Part shown: positions 15,100-23,176 of the stretch, one piece after another
Layout of the letters: the number at the start of each line of letters is the position of its first letter
How positions within the stretch are numbered: position 1 is the first letter of the stretch
Source of the DNA: JBFFXF01 sp041569895
GTDB lineage: Bacteria; Planctomycetota; UBA8108; JACQVS01
Direction: 5' to 3'
Assembly (NCBI GenBank): GCA_041569895.1
Contig: JBFFXF010000006.1
Location: 1 to 53,865, forward strand
Length of the DNA: 53,865 nucleotides
Made by a program: the position numbers and the translations under genes
The notes under the pieces: generated by a model
The model's input: the letters and a program-made list of their open reading frames with translations, nothing else
Told to the model about the DNA's origin: nothing
Databases searched by the model: none

Positions 15100-16416
15100 A
15101 TGTCGACCGAAAACCCTCGAGCCCTGCTCCGTCGAGCGATTCTCGCGGATGATCGCGACTCGATCGGGTCGCTGCTCCGCGGGCACGCCGCGCTGCGCTC
15201 CGCCCTCGACCAGCCGCTGTTCGACGGAAACAAGCCGGCGCTCGCCGGCGCCCGTTCCGTTGAAGCGGCGGAGCTGCTGCATTTCCACGGGGCGAGTTTC
15301 GAAACCGTCGAGAGGTGGTGGAGATCGGGATTCCACGTCAAGTCGGTCGATCCGGTCGTGGGGCGTTTCCTCGCCGAGCGTGGGGCGACACTGACGCCTC
15401 ACGCCGCGGCTGCGCTCGGCCTCGAGGATGACCTCGGACGGTTGCTCGACGCCGACCCCGAACTCGTACACGCTCCTGGAGGCGACGGCGCCACGCCGCT
15501 CCACTTCGCGCGCGACGTGCCGATCGCGAAGCTCCTGATCGATCGAGGCGCACGCCTCGACGCCCGCGACGACGACCACGACTCGACTCCCGCTCAGTGG
15601 CTGATCGGCGACAGTCCCGGGGTGGTGCGATACCTCATCGAGCGCGGCGCCACGCCGGATATCTTCCTGGCGGCGGCACTCGGTGATCGCTCGCTCGCGG
15701 AGCAGCTCGTGCGCGCGGATCGCCGATGCCTGGCGCTGCGCGTCAGCAAGGCCCCGTACCATCCCATCGGCCACATGGGTCGGGGCGGCACCATCCTCCA
15801 GTGGACGCTCGGATTCAACTCCTACGCTCACCAGTACGCCGCCTCGAGGGGACACCGGGATCTCTTCAGGTACCTCTTCGACGAGAGCGACGACACGACG
15901 CGGTTTCTCGTTGCGTGCGTCATGGCGTTGCGGACCGAGGCCGAGCAGATCATCGCCGCACGTCCGGACATCGTCGCCTCGCTCCCCGACGAGGACCTCG
16001 AGCTGCTCGCGCGGTACTGCTGGGAGACGAACGCGAATGTCGACGCCGTTCGACTGATGCTCGACGTCGGTTTCCCGATTGACCATCCGGAGACGTCGCA
16101 CGGCTGGTCGCCGCTGCACAACGCGGCGTGGGGCGGCTACGCCGACCTGGTCGACCTGCTGATCGAGCGCGGCCACGCGGTCGACCGGCGCGATCCGAAC
16201 CACGACGGCACCCCGCTCAACTGGGCGATCCACTGCTGCACCGTCGACGGCCGTCACCCCGAGGGCGAGTACGGTCGCGTCGTCGAGGCGCTGATCGAGG
16301 CGGGCGCGCCATGGGATCCCGCCATCTACCCGACCGGCGACAGGCGCATCGACGCGGTTCTGGAGCCACGACTCCAGCGGCGGCGGGACGACGCGGGGGC
16401 CGGACAGGAGGACTGA
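15100..16416 (+). CDS. Ankyrin-repeat protein, cytoplasmic
   Basis: A 438-aa protein made mostly of ankyrin repeats: GDGATPLHFARDVPIAKLLIDRGA near residue 130, GWSPLHNAAWGGYADLVDLLIERG near 335, and DGTPLNWAIHCC near 370. The repeats are irregularly spaced, with degenerate ones between. There is no signal peptide or membrane segment. GGGAGAG lies about nine bases before the ATG; an upstream in-frame ATG at 15037 is less likely because it precedes the promoter-like TATACT. The gene is monocistronic, facing the DUF1501 gene divergently and the four-helix-bundle gene convergently. Ankyrin proteins bind other proteins; the partner is unknown. Confidence 0.88.
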   Translation: MSTENPRALLRRAILADDRDSIGSLLRGHAALRSALDQPLFDGNKPALAGARSVEAAELLHFHGASFETVERWWRSGFHVKSVDPVVGRFLAERGATLTPHAAAALGLEDDLGRLLDADPELVHAPGGDGATPLHFARDVPIAKLLIDRGARLDARDDDHDSTPAQWLIGDSPGVVRYLIERGATPDIFLAAALGDRSLAEQLVRADRRCLALRVSKAPYHPIGHMGRGGTILQWTLGFNSYAHQYAASRGHRDLFRYLFDESDDTTRFLVACVMALRTEAEQIIAARPDIVASLPDEDLELLARYCWETNANVDAVRLMLDVGFPIDHPETSHGWSPLHNAAWGGYADLVDLLIERGHAVDRRDPNHDGTPLNWAIHCCTVDGRHPEGEYGRVVEALIEAGAPWDPAIYPTGDRRIDAVLEPRLQRRRDDAGAGQED

Positions 16417-16429
16417 ACGCGGGGGGATC

Positions 16430-16700
16430 GGTCTCTGTGCTCTGGTCTCCGTCCCCAGCGTCGCAAAAACGTACCCGTTCCCGTTCCCGTTCCCGTGCCC
16501 GTTCCCGTGCCCGTGCCCGTTCCCGTGCCCGTTCCCGTTCTCGAGGGCTCTGGTTGCGGAGTCCGATGACCGAATCCGATACCGATGGCCGATACCGACT
16601 CAGATGCCGACTCCGATTCCGATACCGACTTCGTCCGACTTCGAGTGCTCGGCTCCGACATCGGGCGCGAGGTCGACACCGATGGCTTTCGGGGACGGGA
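16430..16700. repeat. Composite array: CTCTG units, C3N3 tract, CCGATN units
   Basis: The 321-base spacer 16417-16737 is nearly all repeat. It starts with CTCTG-type units (16430-16455). Eleven CCC runs spaced exactly six bases follow from 16474 to 16536, quadruplex-capable on the minus strand. CCGATN/CCGACT units then run from 16562 to about 16700. The C3N3 tract has the same CGCAAAAACGTACCCG edge (16462-16477) as the array at 13399. Confidence 0.85.
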
Positions 16701-16737
16701 ACGGCGACGGGCCGAAACCCGTCCCCGAGCATCGAAC

Positions 16738-17064
16738 TCATCGCGTCAGCTTCCAGAGCACGGCCTGCACGTGATCGATCCGCCGCTGCGCCTCCCCGAG
16801 CTGGCCTTCCGCGACGTACCCCCACGCCATCGCGACACGCAGCGCTGTCCGCACCTCCTCGGCGCTTCCCGACGCGATCCTCCAGAGGTGCAGCCGATCG
16901 CCGCCCGCACGCCGATTCCCCTCTCCGAGATTCAACGCAATCGACGACGCCGCATCGCGAATCTGGGTCGCCAGCCGCGAATCGCGATGACGAATCGACG
17001 CAACCACCGGACGCAGAGAACGAACAGCAGCCAGAGCAACCTCGAGAGCTTCAAAGCGTTTCAT
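16738..17064 (-). CDS. Four-helix-bundle protein, 23S rRNA-IVP (S23) type
   Basis: A 108-aa protein matching the family encoded in 23S rRNA intervening sequences and as stand-alone genes. The pattern MKRFEALEVALA, then RLATQIRDAASSIALNLGEG (residues about 30-50), then the late DHVQAVLWKL helix, is characteristic. Members form oligomeric four-helix bundles; the function of free-standing copies is unknown. GGAGG lies seven bases before the ATG; the longer upstream frame is repeat-derived. The gene is bracketed by oppositely oriented repeat arrays, with a hairpin-rich segment in its leader. The Avd protein of diversity-generating retroelements has this fold, but no reverse transcriptase is present. 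Confidence 0.88.
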   Translation of the reverse strand: MKRFEALEVALAAVRSLRPVVASIRHRDSRLATQIRDAASSIALNLGEGNRRAGGDRLHLWRIASGSAEEVRTALRVAMAWGYVAEGQLGEAQRRIDHVQAVLWKLTR

Positions 17065-17155
17065 GAGAACCTCCGATCGACAGAGAGAAAGAGTTCCGTG
17101 GCCGCCGGCCCAAAGCGGCGGCGCTTTCCCCCCGCACAACCGGAACGCAGGGCGT

Positions 17156-17200
17156 GTCAAGGGCGACGCAGTCGCCGAGCGAAGCGAGGGCACCCTTGAC
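17156..17200 (-). promoter_or_regulatory. Nested inverted repeat upstream of four-helix-bundle gene
   Basis: GTCAAGGG (17156-17163) pairs with CCCTTGAC (17193-17200). Inside lies a second perfect hairpin, GGCGAC/GTCGCC (17162-17167 and 17171-17176), then GAGCGAAGCGAG. Two ACTCGACCGAG direct repeats follow just beyond. The segment is 92-136 bases upstream of the minus-strand start codon at 17064. It could be a leader structure, a terminator of unknown orientation, or the edge of a repeat element. Confidence 0.4.
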
Positions 17201-17276
17201 TCGACCGAGTACCGGTTACACTCGACCGAGCGACGCCGCCACCCCCCGCCAGTCTGAACGCCTCCGCATCGACCTC

Positions 17277-17394
17277 TGCTCTCTGGCCTCTGCTCTCTGG
17301 TCTCTGTTCTCTGGCCTCTGTTCTCTGGTCTCTGTCTCTGCCTCCGAGTCGGTCTCCGCCTTCGCTCGAGGACGGGCACGGGCACGGGCACGGG
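17277..17394. repeat. CTCTGGY/CTCTGYT array and G3N3 tract
   Basis: About four 14-base units (CTCTGGYCTCTGYT) occupy 17277-17340. They are followed by CGG-core copies and four GGG runs at 17374, 17380, 17386 and 17392 separated by CAC. The order and strand are inverted relative to the array left of the four-helix-bundle gene. The rest of the 394-base spacer (17065-17458) holds the inverted repeat and terminator listed separately. Confidence 0.8.
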
Positions 17395-17397
17395 CAC

Positions 17398-17434
17398 GAA
17401 AGAAAACGCAGAGTGCGCACGGCGCACTCTGCGT
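17398..17434 (-). terminator. Strong intrinsic terminator of the peptidase gene
   Basis: A perfect 13-bp stem (17406-17418 with 17422-17434, three-base loop) is followed on the minus strand by TTTTCTTTC. It lies 25 bases past the stop codon of the minus-strand peptidase gene, so it has all the features of a rho-independent terminator. Confidence 0.85.
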
Positions 17435-17458
17435 TGTGCTGACGACAGGGCTACTCGA

Positions 17459-20400
17459 TCACCGGCAGTGCTCGTACTCGCACTCGCCGAGATCGTCCTC
17501 GGTCGGATCGACGCCGCACTGTCGTGAAGGCGGCGGCGGGGGCGGGCCTCCGAGGAAGAGGAAGTTGAGCAGGTACGACGGGTCGCTGACGTTGACGGCT
17601 CCGTCGTCGTTGGCGTCCGCCGCGTCCGGGCACCTCGGGCACTCGCGGCCGAGGAAGAGGCACGCGAGCATGAAGGACGCGTCCGAGATGTCGACGCCGG
17701 CGTCGGCGTTCGCGTCGCCGCGACGGAATGCGTCGCCGACGAACGTCCTGGCCACCACGACCTCGACGCGGATCGTCAGCGTCTGACCCCGCACGTCGGG
17801 ACTCGTCAGCTGAACGGTCGCGCGATGGACGCCCGGGGCCAGACCCGGATCCTCGAACGACACCAGGAGACCGGCCGGCGTGGTGCCCTCGACGGCGCCG
17901 AGGCCGACCCACCGCTCGGAGGCGGAGGCCTTCCACCGGATCGATCGACGGGGGTTCGCGTTGCCGATCCGCACCCGCTCGTTGGTGTCGCCCGCGGCGG
18001 TGTCGAGTCGGATGAGCGTCGGGCTGGCGATGAGCGCGTCGGTCTCGGGCGGCACCTGCGTCGGGTCCTCGACGACCCGGACGCGCACCGTGTCGGTGGC
18101 GACGCCACCCTCGCCGTCGTCACCGCGGAAGGTGATGACGTGATCGCCGACAACCAGGTCGGAGACGGCGAGCGACGCGCCGTTGCCGAGGCTCTGCTGG
18201 AGGCTCGAGATCCACTCGAGCTGGTCGTCCGCGAGCGTCCCGGTGTCGATGTCGTAGGCAGCGCCCTCGAAGTTGACGGTCTCGCCGAACGAGACGGTGA
18301 TCTGACCGACTGGCTCGCGGATCGCCACCACCGGCGCACGGTTCGTCACGACGAAGGTCCGATCGGACTCATCGGTCGCCGAGCGGATCCCGTCGACCGC
18401 GACGACGCGGAAGCGAGCCTGTCGACCTCCGGGCACGTCGGCCGCGTCGAACTCGATGCTGTTCTCCGTCAGACCGATCACCAGGGTCTCCCAGCTCGAG
18501 TCGTCCGGCGTGTACTGGATCGTGAAGGTGAGCGCGTCGCCGTCGGGATCGCTCGCCTCCCAGCTGACCGGGATCGTCGGCCCGTCGAGCGTCTCGCCGC
18601 CGTTCGGGGAGATGATCTTCACCACCGGCGGCCTCAGACCGGCCCGCACGGTGCGGAGCAGTTGCCCGCCGGGGCCCTCGATGTCCACGCTGGCCGTGCC
18701 CTCAACGAAGGGGACATACTCCGAGATGAACAGGAGGTGGACCTCACGCTCTTCCGGCTCGCCTATCGGCCGACCCTCATCGGCCTCCTCGGGCGTGAAG
18801 GGGTACCGCGCCAGCTCGCGGCCGCGCACGTCGCGGAGCACGATGGCGAACTTGCCCGGCTCGCGCGGCTCGAGCTCGCCGGCGTTCGGCGTCAGGGTGA
18901 TCGGCTGCAGCTGCACGTTGTTGGTCACCGGGTCGATGGTCCCGACGATCACCAGGCGCTGTCCGTCGGCGGGAACGCCGGCGCCCATGCCGCGCGCGAA
19001 GTCCGACTGCAGGAAACTCATGATGCCCTCGTACGTGAAGTCGCTCACCCACTGGTTGTCGCAGTAGGTCATGACGTCCTTCCACTCGGGCCCGTAGATG
19101 TCGCGCGTGCCGATGTCGAAGCCGTAGAGGGCGTTGTTGCCGGTCAGGCTCGGACTGATGCGGCCGCTGGTGTACGGGTACGACGTGCCGCCGCCCGCGC
19201 CGCAGAACTCGGCGTGGAAGCGGCCGAACGTGTGGGCGAGCTCGTGACCGCCGTACCAGTCGCCGTACGAGCCGTCGGTGTCCCAGCCCCACGTGCCCGT
19301 GCCGGTCGGCCCCGAGGCCACCGACGACGGAATCCCGAGCGCGCAGCCGCGCATGAAGTCGCCGCGATCGTCCACCATGCCGTAGTAGTGCGCGTTGCGC
19401 GGAATCGTCGAGCCCCCGAAGAACGACGCGAGATTGTTGAGCAATCGCTTCATGACGAGGACGGCGTTGACCTGGCCGCAGCTCGGCAAGCCGTTGCCCA
19501 TGTAGTGCGTGCGGTTCCACACGTCGAGGTCGTTGATCGGGAACGCCCGCTTCAGCCAGTCGACCATCTGGTCGCGCTGCCATGACGGCGGGTAGTACGT
19601 CGTGCCCCCCATCCTGTACCCGACGCGGTACATGACGAGGTTCACCTTCGGCACGGTCTCGTAGGAGACGGTCGTCGTGGTCGAGTTGTTGGCGTAGGTC
19701 GCCTCGAGCGGATCGCGGCTTCGCCAGGGGAGGACCGGGTTGAGCGTCGCCGTCAGCGACACGGTGCCGCGCCGGTAGAAGCTCGGCAGCTCGAAGAGGA
19801 ACGCGTGGTCGAGCTCGTCACGGTCGGGGGACGAACGGACGACGATCGAGCCATTGAGCGGCAGGAGCGTCGTGGACGTCCCGTTGCGCGTGGCGACGAG
19901 CGTCGCGTAGCTGCTGTGATTCCCCATCGACGAGGAGACGTGAAACCGAACGAACGTGCGCTTGTTCCTCACCAGGCGAACGCTGTTGTTGAGGTCCTGC
20001 ACGGCCTGCGTGACCTCGAGGCGGCCGGCGACGAGGTCCGGCGGCGGCGGTCCGAAGCGATAGTCGACGCGGACGACCTCCTCGACCAGGACGCGGCTCT
20101 GGTCGGCGTTGACCATCTGGAGCCGGACGCCGTCGACCGTCACATTGCCGCTCGTGATCGTGAACGACCCCGAGCCGGAGCCGTTTCCGGCCGGATAGAG
20201 CGGCGAGCCGTGGGCGGCGTAGTTCGGCGACAGGCTGTTTCCGGTGAGCGGCCTGGCGAAGATTCGCACCGGCTCCCCGGCGACATAGTCGAAAGTCACG
20301 GAGACGTCATCGCCGAACCCGAGAGCCGCCGGCGACGCGGGAGAGAGACGGATGCGGGAGATCGAATTCTGAACGCGCCGATCGCCGAAGGCGTACTCGA

Positions 20401-20794
20401 CCGGGATGAAGATCTCGGCGAGCACCTTCTTCTGGTCGGCGGTGAGCATCTGCAGCCGGACGCGGTCGACTTTTACATCGCCGGTCTGGATGGTGAAGAA
20501 ACCGCTCCCCTGTCCAAATCCTGCCGGATGCAGGGGCGACGGGTGCGCCGCGTAGTTGGGGCTCAGCGAATCGCCCGTGAACGGGCGAGCGAAGATGAGC
20601 ACCGGCTGATCCGATCGGTACTCGAACGACAGGTTGACCCGGTCGCCGTTCGCCAGGGCGGCAGGCGATTGCGGATCGAACCCGACGTTGCAGATGGAAT
20701 TGATCGCCCGACAGATGCCCTCGGCCGGAGGAGAGAAACCGAGAGACAGAAGAATGGCCACACCGGCGATGTGGAGACTGAAGAACCCCCGCAT
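17459..20794 (-). CDS. Large secreted metzincin-type metallopeptidase with dockerin-like C-terminus
   Basis: A protein of about 1111 aa. The start at 20794 gives a clean signal peptide (MRGFFSLHIAGVAILLSLGF) after AAAGGGG. Two copies of a roughly 110-residue beta domain follow; both contain FARP-x-TG-(D/N)-SLSPNYAAH (near residues 70 and 180). The catalytic domain has the zinc motif HELAHTFGRFH (517-527) and a Met-turn DVMTYC with Met575, as in metzincins. Then come an Ig/fibronectin-like region (NGGETLDG...VSWEASDPDGD), further beta domains, and two calcium loops of dockerin type (GDANADAGVDISDASF and DANDDGAVNVSDPSY) ahead of a Pro-rich Cys-containing tail. The target protein is unknown. 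Probably cell-surface or extracellular. Confidence 0.85.
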   Translation of the reverse strand: MRGFFSLHIAGVAILLSLGFSPPAEGICRAINSICNVGFDPQSPAALANGDRVNLSFEYRSDQPVLIFARPFTGDSLSPNYAAHPSPLHPAGFGQGSGFFTIQTGDVKVDRVRLQMLTADQKKVLAEIFIPVEYAFGDRRVQNSISRIRLSPASPAALGFGDDVSVTFDYVAGEPVRIFARPLTGNSLSPNYAAHGSPLYPAGNGSGSGSFTITSGNVTVDGVRLQMVNADQSRVLVEEVVRVDYRFGPPPPDLVAGRLEVTQAVQDLNNSVRLVRNKRTFVRFHVSSSMGNHSSYATLVATRNGTSTTLLPLNGSIVVRSSPDRDELDHAFLFELPSFYRRGTVSLTATLNPVLPWRSRDPLEATYANNSTTTTVSYETVPKVNLVMYRVGYRMGGTTYYPPSWQRDQMVDWLKRAFPINDLDVWNRTHYMGNGLPSCGQVNAVLVMKRLLNNLASFFGGSTIPRNAHYYGMVDDRGDFMRGCALGIPSSVASGPTGTGTWGWDTDGSYGDWYGGHELAHTFGRFHAEFCGAGGGTSYPYTSGRISPSLTGNNALYGFDIGTRDIYGPEWKDVMTYCDNQWVSDFTYEGIMSFLQSDFARGMGAGVPADGQRLVIVGTIDPVTNNVQLQPITLTPNAGELEPREPGKFAIVLRDVRGRELARYPFTPEEADEGRPIGEPEEREVHLLFISEYVPFVEGTASVDIEGPGGQLLRTVRAGLRPPVVKIISPNGGETLDGPTIPVSWEASDPDGDALTFTIQYTPDDSSWETLVIGLTENSIEFDAADVPGGRQARFRVVAVDGIRSATDESDRTFVVTNRAPVVAIREPVGQITVSFGETVNFEGAAYDIDTGTLADDQLEWISSLQQSLGNGASLAVSDLVVGDHVITFRGDDGEGGVATDTVRVRVVEDPTQVPPETDALIASPTLIRLDTAAGDTNERVRIGNANPRRSIRWKASASERWVGLGAVEGTTPAGLLVSFEDPGLAPGVHRATVQLTSPDVRGQTLTIRVEVVVARTFVGDAFRRGDANADAGVDISDASFMLACLFLGRECPRCPDAADANDDGAVNVSDPSYLLNFLFLGGPPPPPPSRQCGVDPTEDDLGECEYEHCR

Positions 20795-21018
20795 GACACC
20801 CCTTTCTGCGCGCACGGCGTTTTCTGTCCGTGCGTCGCGCCGAGCATCACGCGTCCCGGCCGTGTCGCGGACTCCGCAGGCGGATCGAGGCCTCGGGGAA
20901 AACCGCTGCAGAAATCTGCTTCACGGAGAGCGCGTGGTGCCGCGTGACTGCCGCTGCCGACTACCCAGGCGGGGAGATCCCGCCACGCGAGAACCCCGCA
21001 ATGGCATACTCGGGGGGA
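20795..21018 (-). other. Spacer and 5' leader of the peptidase gene
   Basis: This spacer separates two minus-strand secreted-protein genes. A hairpin with 7-bp stem CGCACGG/CCGTGCG (20811-20817 and 20828-20834) stands directly upstream of the peptidase ribosome-binding site. No convincing promoter hexamers or small gene are seen. Confidence 0.35.
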
Positions 21019-23070
21019 TCAATCGGGCACCAGGTCAAACTCGCTCGCGCCGCGCACGACCCAGAAGACCGTCGCGCCGTCGGCGTCGAGGTAGCTGCCG
21101 CGGGCGGTCACCGTCAGCGCGTAGCGTCCGGGAGGAAACGGCGGGCCGTACGGGGCGCCGAAGTCGGACGGACCGCCCCAGTTACGACCGTTCCAGGAGA
21201 GCGTGCCCTCGTAGCGGCCGGGAACGAGGTCGACGGTGGTCTCGACTCGCGGGCAGAGACCGGTGTCACACACGCAGTACCTCTGCCCGTTTCCGGAGAT
21301 CACCTCGAGCAACTCGAGGCCGCTGTCGTTGGGCTGGCGGCAGTGACCGGAACGCATCGCGTCGGGCTTGACCGCCGCGAGCGGCTCCCGGACAACGACC
21401 GTGTACCGGAAAACGACCCCGGCAGCGGCCTCTTCGAGCGTGATGACGCACGGATTCCCGCTGAGATCGAGCGACACACCCGGTAGTCCACTCGACCCGA
21501 GAGACTCGCACCCGGGCCGCACGGGATCGCCGCACGTGAACGGGTCCTCTGGAGTGGGATCGCGTCCGCGGTCCTCGGGTCCCGGCGGTGGCGGCCGCGG
21601 GCCCCCGCCGAAGATAGAGAGCAAGGCGAACACCGCGTCGGAGATGTCGACGGACCCGTCGTCATTGACGTCGGCAACGTCGAGGCAGTCCGGGACGGGA
21701 CCGCGACGGAAAAGGAAATCGAGGATGGCGACGATGTCGTCGACGCCCATCGACCCGTCGTCGTCGACGTCACCGCGCCGAAAGTCCGTGATGGCCTCGC
21801 ACCGGTCGGGCACACCGTTGCGGTCGACATCGGGCTCGCGCGGAGGCTGCGCGCGTGTCAGGACGACGGCCACCTCATCCTCGGAAAAGCAGTTCGCGAC
21901 GGCGAGGTCGGAGCGATCGTCACCGTCGACGTCGCCGCTCACGATGGCGCAGCCGGCGGAAGCGCCAGCGTCGACGGGCTCGGGCGCCGTGAACGACCGC
22001 CGGCCGGAGTTCCATGCGACGACCACCGAAACCACGTTGATGTCGTTGGCGACGGCGAGGTCGAGGTCGTCGTCCCCGTCGAGGTCGCCGGCCGTGATCA
22101 CCGAATCGTTGGAGAGACCCGACGCGATTCGCGTCACCGTCTCGAGCCTCCCGCTGCCGTCGTTCCAGAGGACCGTCGTGTCGTTGGAGCCCCGGTTCGC
22201 GGTGGCCAGGTCGACGGCTCCGTCGCCGTCGAGATCTGCCGCGATCATCGACACGGGCCCCGCCGCGCCGGCGATGCTCACGGCGATCGCCTCGCGGAAG
22301 CCGTCAGCGGCGCCGCGCAGGATCGACACGTCGTCGGAGAAACGATTGGCCGTCGCCAGGTCGACGAGACCGTCGCGGTCGATGTCGGCGATCACCACCG
22401 ACCGCGGCCCATCGCCGGTACGCAGCACGACAGCCCGGTCGAACGTACCGTCGCCGGCGTTGAGAAACACGGTCACATCGTCGCTGCCCTCGTTGGCGCT
22501 GACGATGTCGATATCGTCGTCGGCATCGACGTCGCCGAGCGCGACGTCCGCCGGCGACGTCCCCGCGGTCAGGTCGAATCGCCTCGACAGCTCCCCGGCG
22601 CCGTCGTTGAGGAGCACGGTGACGTCACCGCTCGCCTCGTTGGCGACGACGACGTCGCCGGCGCCGTTGCCGTCGAGGTCCCCGATCTCGATCGCGCGCG
22701 GCCCGTCGCCGACCTCGAAATCGACCCCGCCGTCGAGGAGACCGCCGACGCGGTTGCGCAGGACCGCGATGCGGTCGAGCGTGGTGCGGGCGACGACGAG
22801 GTCCGTGACGCCGTCACCGTCGATGTCGCCAAGCGCGAGCGCCGCCGGATCGCCCGCGAGAGGGTAGATGCGCGCGCCGGAGAAGACGACGCGCTCGACG
22901 ACCTCGCAGTCGTCGGGAACGCCGTCAAGGTCGCAGTCCGCCGCACCGGCGGCGATCTCGGCGCGATCGTCGAGCGCGTTGCGGTTGCAGTCGGTGCCCG
23001 GACAGGGAACGACGGCGGTCGCGAGCGCCGTGAGCGTCGTGATCAGTGTCAATACGGCGTGGCGACGCAT
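21019..23070 (-). CDS. Secreted FG-GAP/VCBS beta-propeller protein with dockerin-like repeats
   Basis: A protein of about 683 aa with a signal peptide (residues 1-20, TLTALATAVVPCPG). A short Cys-rich calcium segment follows (DLDGVPDDCE). Then come at least seven FG-GAP/VCBS repeats of about 45 residues, each with a DxDGDGxxD calcium loop followed by LA-x-ANxxS-(D/N)D (for example DLDGDGAVDLATANRGSND). Dockerin-type loops RGDVDDDGSMGVDDI and NDDGSVDISDAVF and a Pro-rich linker follow. The last 170 residues form a separate Cys-containing beta domain. The start at 23070 follows GAGAGG and excludes an upstream extension with no signal peptide. Propellers of this type bind ligands or adhere; no catalytic motif is visible. 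Confidence 0.85.
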   Translation of the reverse strand: MRRHAVLTLITTLTALATAVVPCPGTDCNRNALDDRAEIAAGAADCDLDGVPDDCEVVERVVFSGARIYPLAGDPAALALGDIDGDGVTDLVVARTTLDRIAVLRNRVGGLLDGGVDFEVGDGPRAIEIGDLDGNGAGDVVVANEASGDVTVLLNDGAGELSRRFDLTAGTSPADVALGDVDADDDIDIVSANEGSDDVTVFLNAGDGTFDRAVVLRTGDGPRSVVIADIDRDGLVDLATANRFSDDVSILRGAADGFREAIAVSIAGAAGPVSMIAADLDGDGAVDLATANRGSNDTTVLWNDGSGRLETVTRIASGLSNDSVITAGDLDGDDDLDLAVANDINVVSVVVAWNSGRRSFTAPEPVDAGASAGCAIVSGDVDGDDRSDLAVANCFSEDEVAVVLTRAQPPREPDVDRNGVPDRCEAITDFRRGDVDDDGSMGVDDIVAILDFLFRRGPVPDCLDVADVNDDGSVDISDAVFALLSIFGGGPRPPPPGPEDRGRDPTPEDPFTCGDPVRPGCESLGSSGLPGVSLDLSGNPCVITLEEAAAGVVFRYTVVVREPLAAVKPDAMRSGHCRQPNDSGLELLEVISGNGQRYCVCDTGLCPRVETTVDLVPGRYEGTLSWNGRNWGGPSDFGAPYGPPFPPGRYALTVTARGSYLDADGATVFWVVRGASEFDLVPD

Positions 23071-23127
23071 GGGCGATGTACCTCTCGTGATGCCCGCCGG
23101 TGACGATCCTCCGTCGCGTCGGACGAG

Positions 23128-23149
23128 TCTGTCGACAGATCGAATTATA
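23128..23149 (-). promoter_or_regulatory. Consensus TATAAT -10 overlapped by a 12-bp palindrome
   Basis: On the minus strand 23149-23144 reads TATAAT, a perfect -10 box; no good -35 is seen. Immediately downstream, 23128-23139 is the perfect palindrome TCTGTCGACAGA, which would cover the transcription start. This arrangement is typical of a repressor operator. It would drive the propeller gene independently of the VWA-like gene upstream. Confidence 0.5.
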
Positions 23150-23176
23150 GGCGAGCTCCGAAAGCGGGGCACGGAA

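Noticed and set aside
16326..16679. Minus-strand frame coding Gly-Thr repeats
   Set aside because: It is the translation of the C3N3 array, with no start signal or homologous domain.
13399..17394. Possible CRISPR array
   Set aside because: Units are 6-14 bases with no spacers of constant length and no cas genes nearby.
16430..17434. Diversity-generating retroelement because of an Avd-like four-helix bundle
   Set aside because: No reverse transcriptase and no template/variable repeat pair was seen; the match to the S23 stand-alone family is sufficient.
21128..23139. LexA box in the palindrome at 23128
   Set aside because: CTGT and ACAG are only two bases apart, not eight as in the enterobacterial LexA box; treated as an operator of unknown factor.
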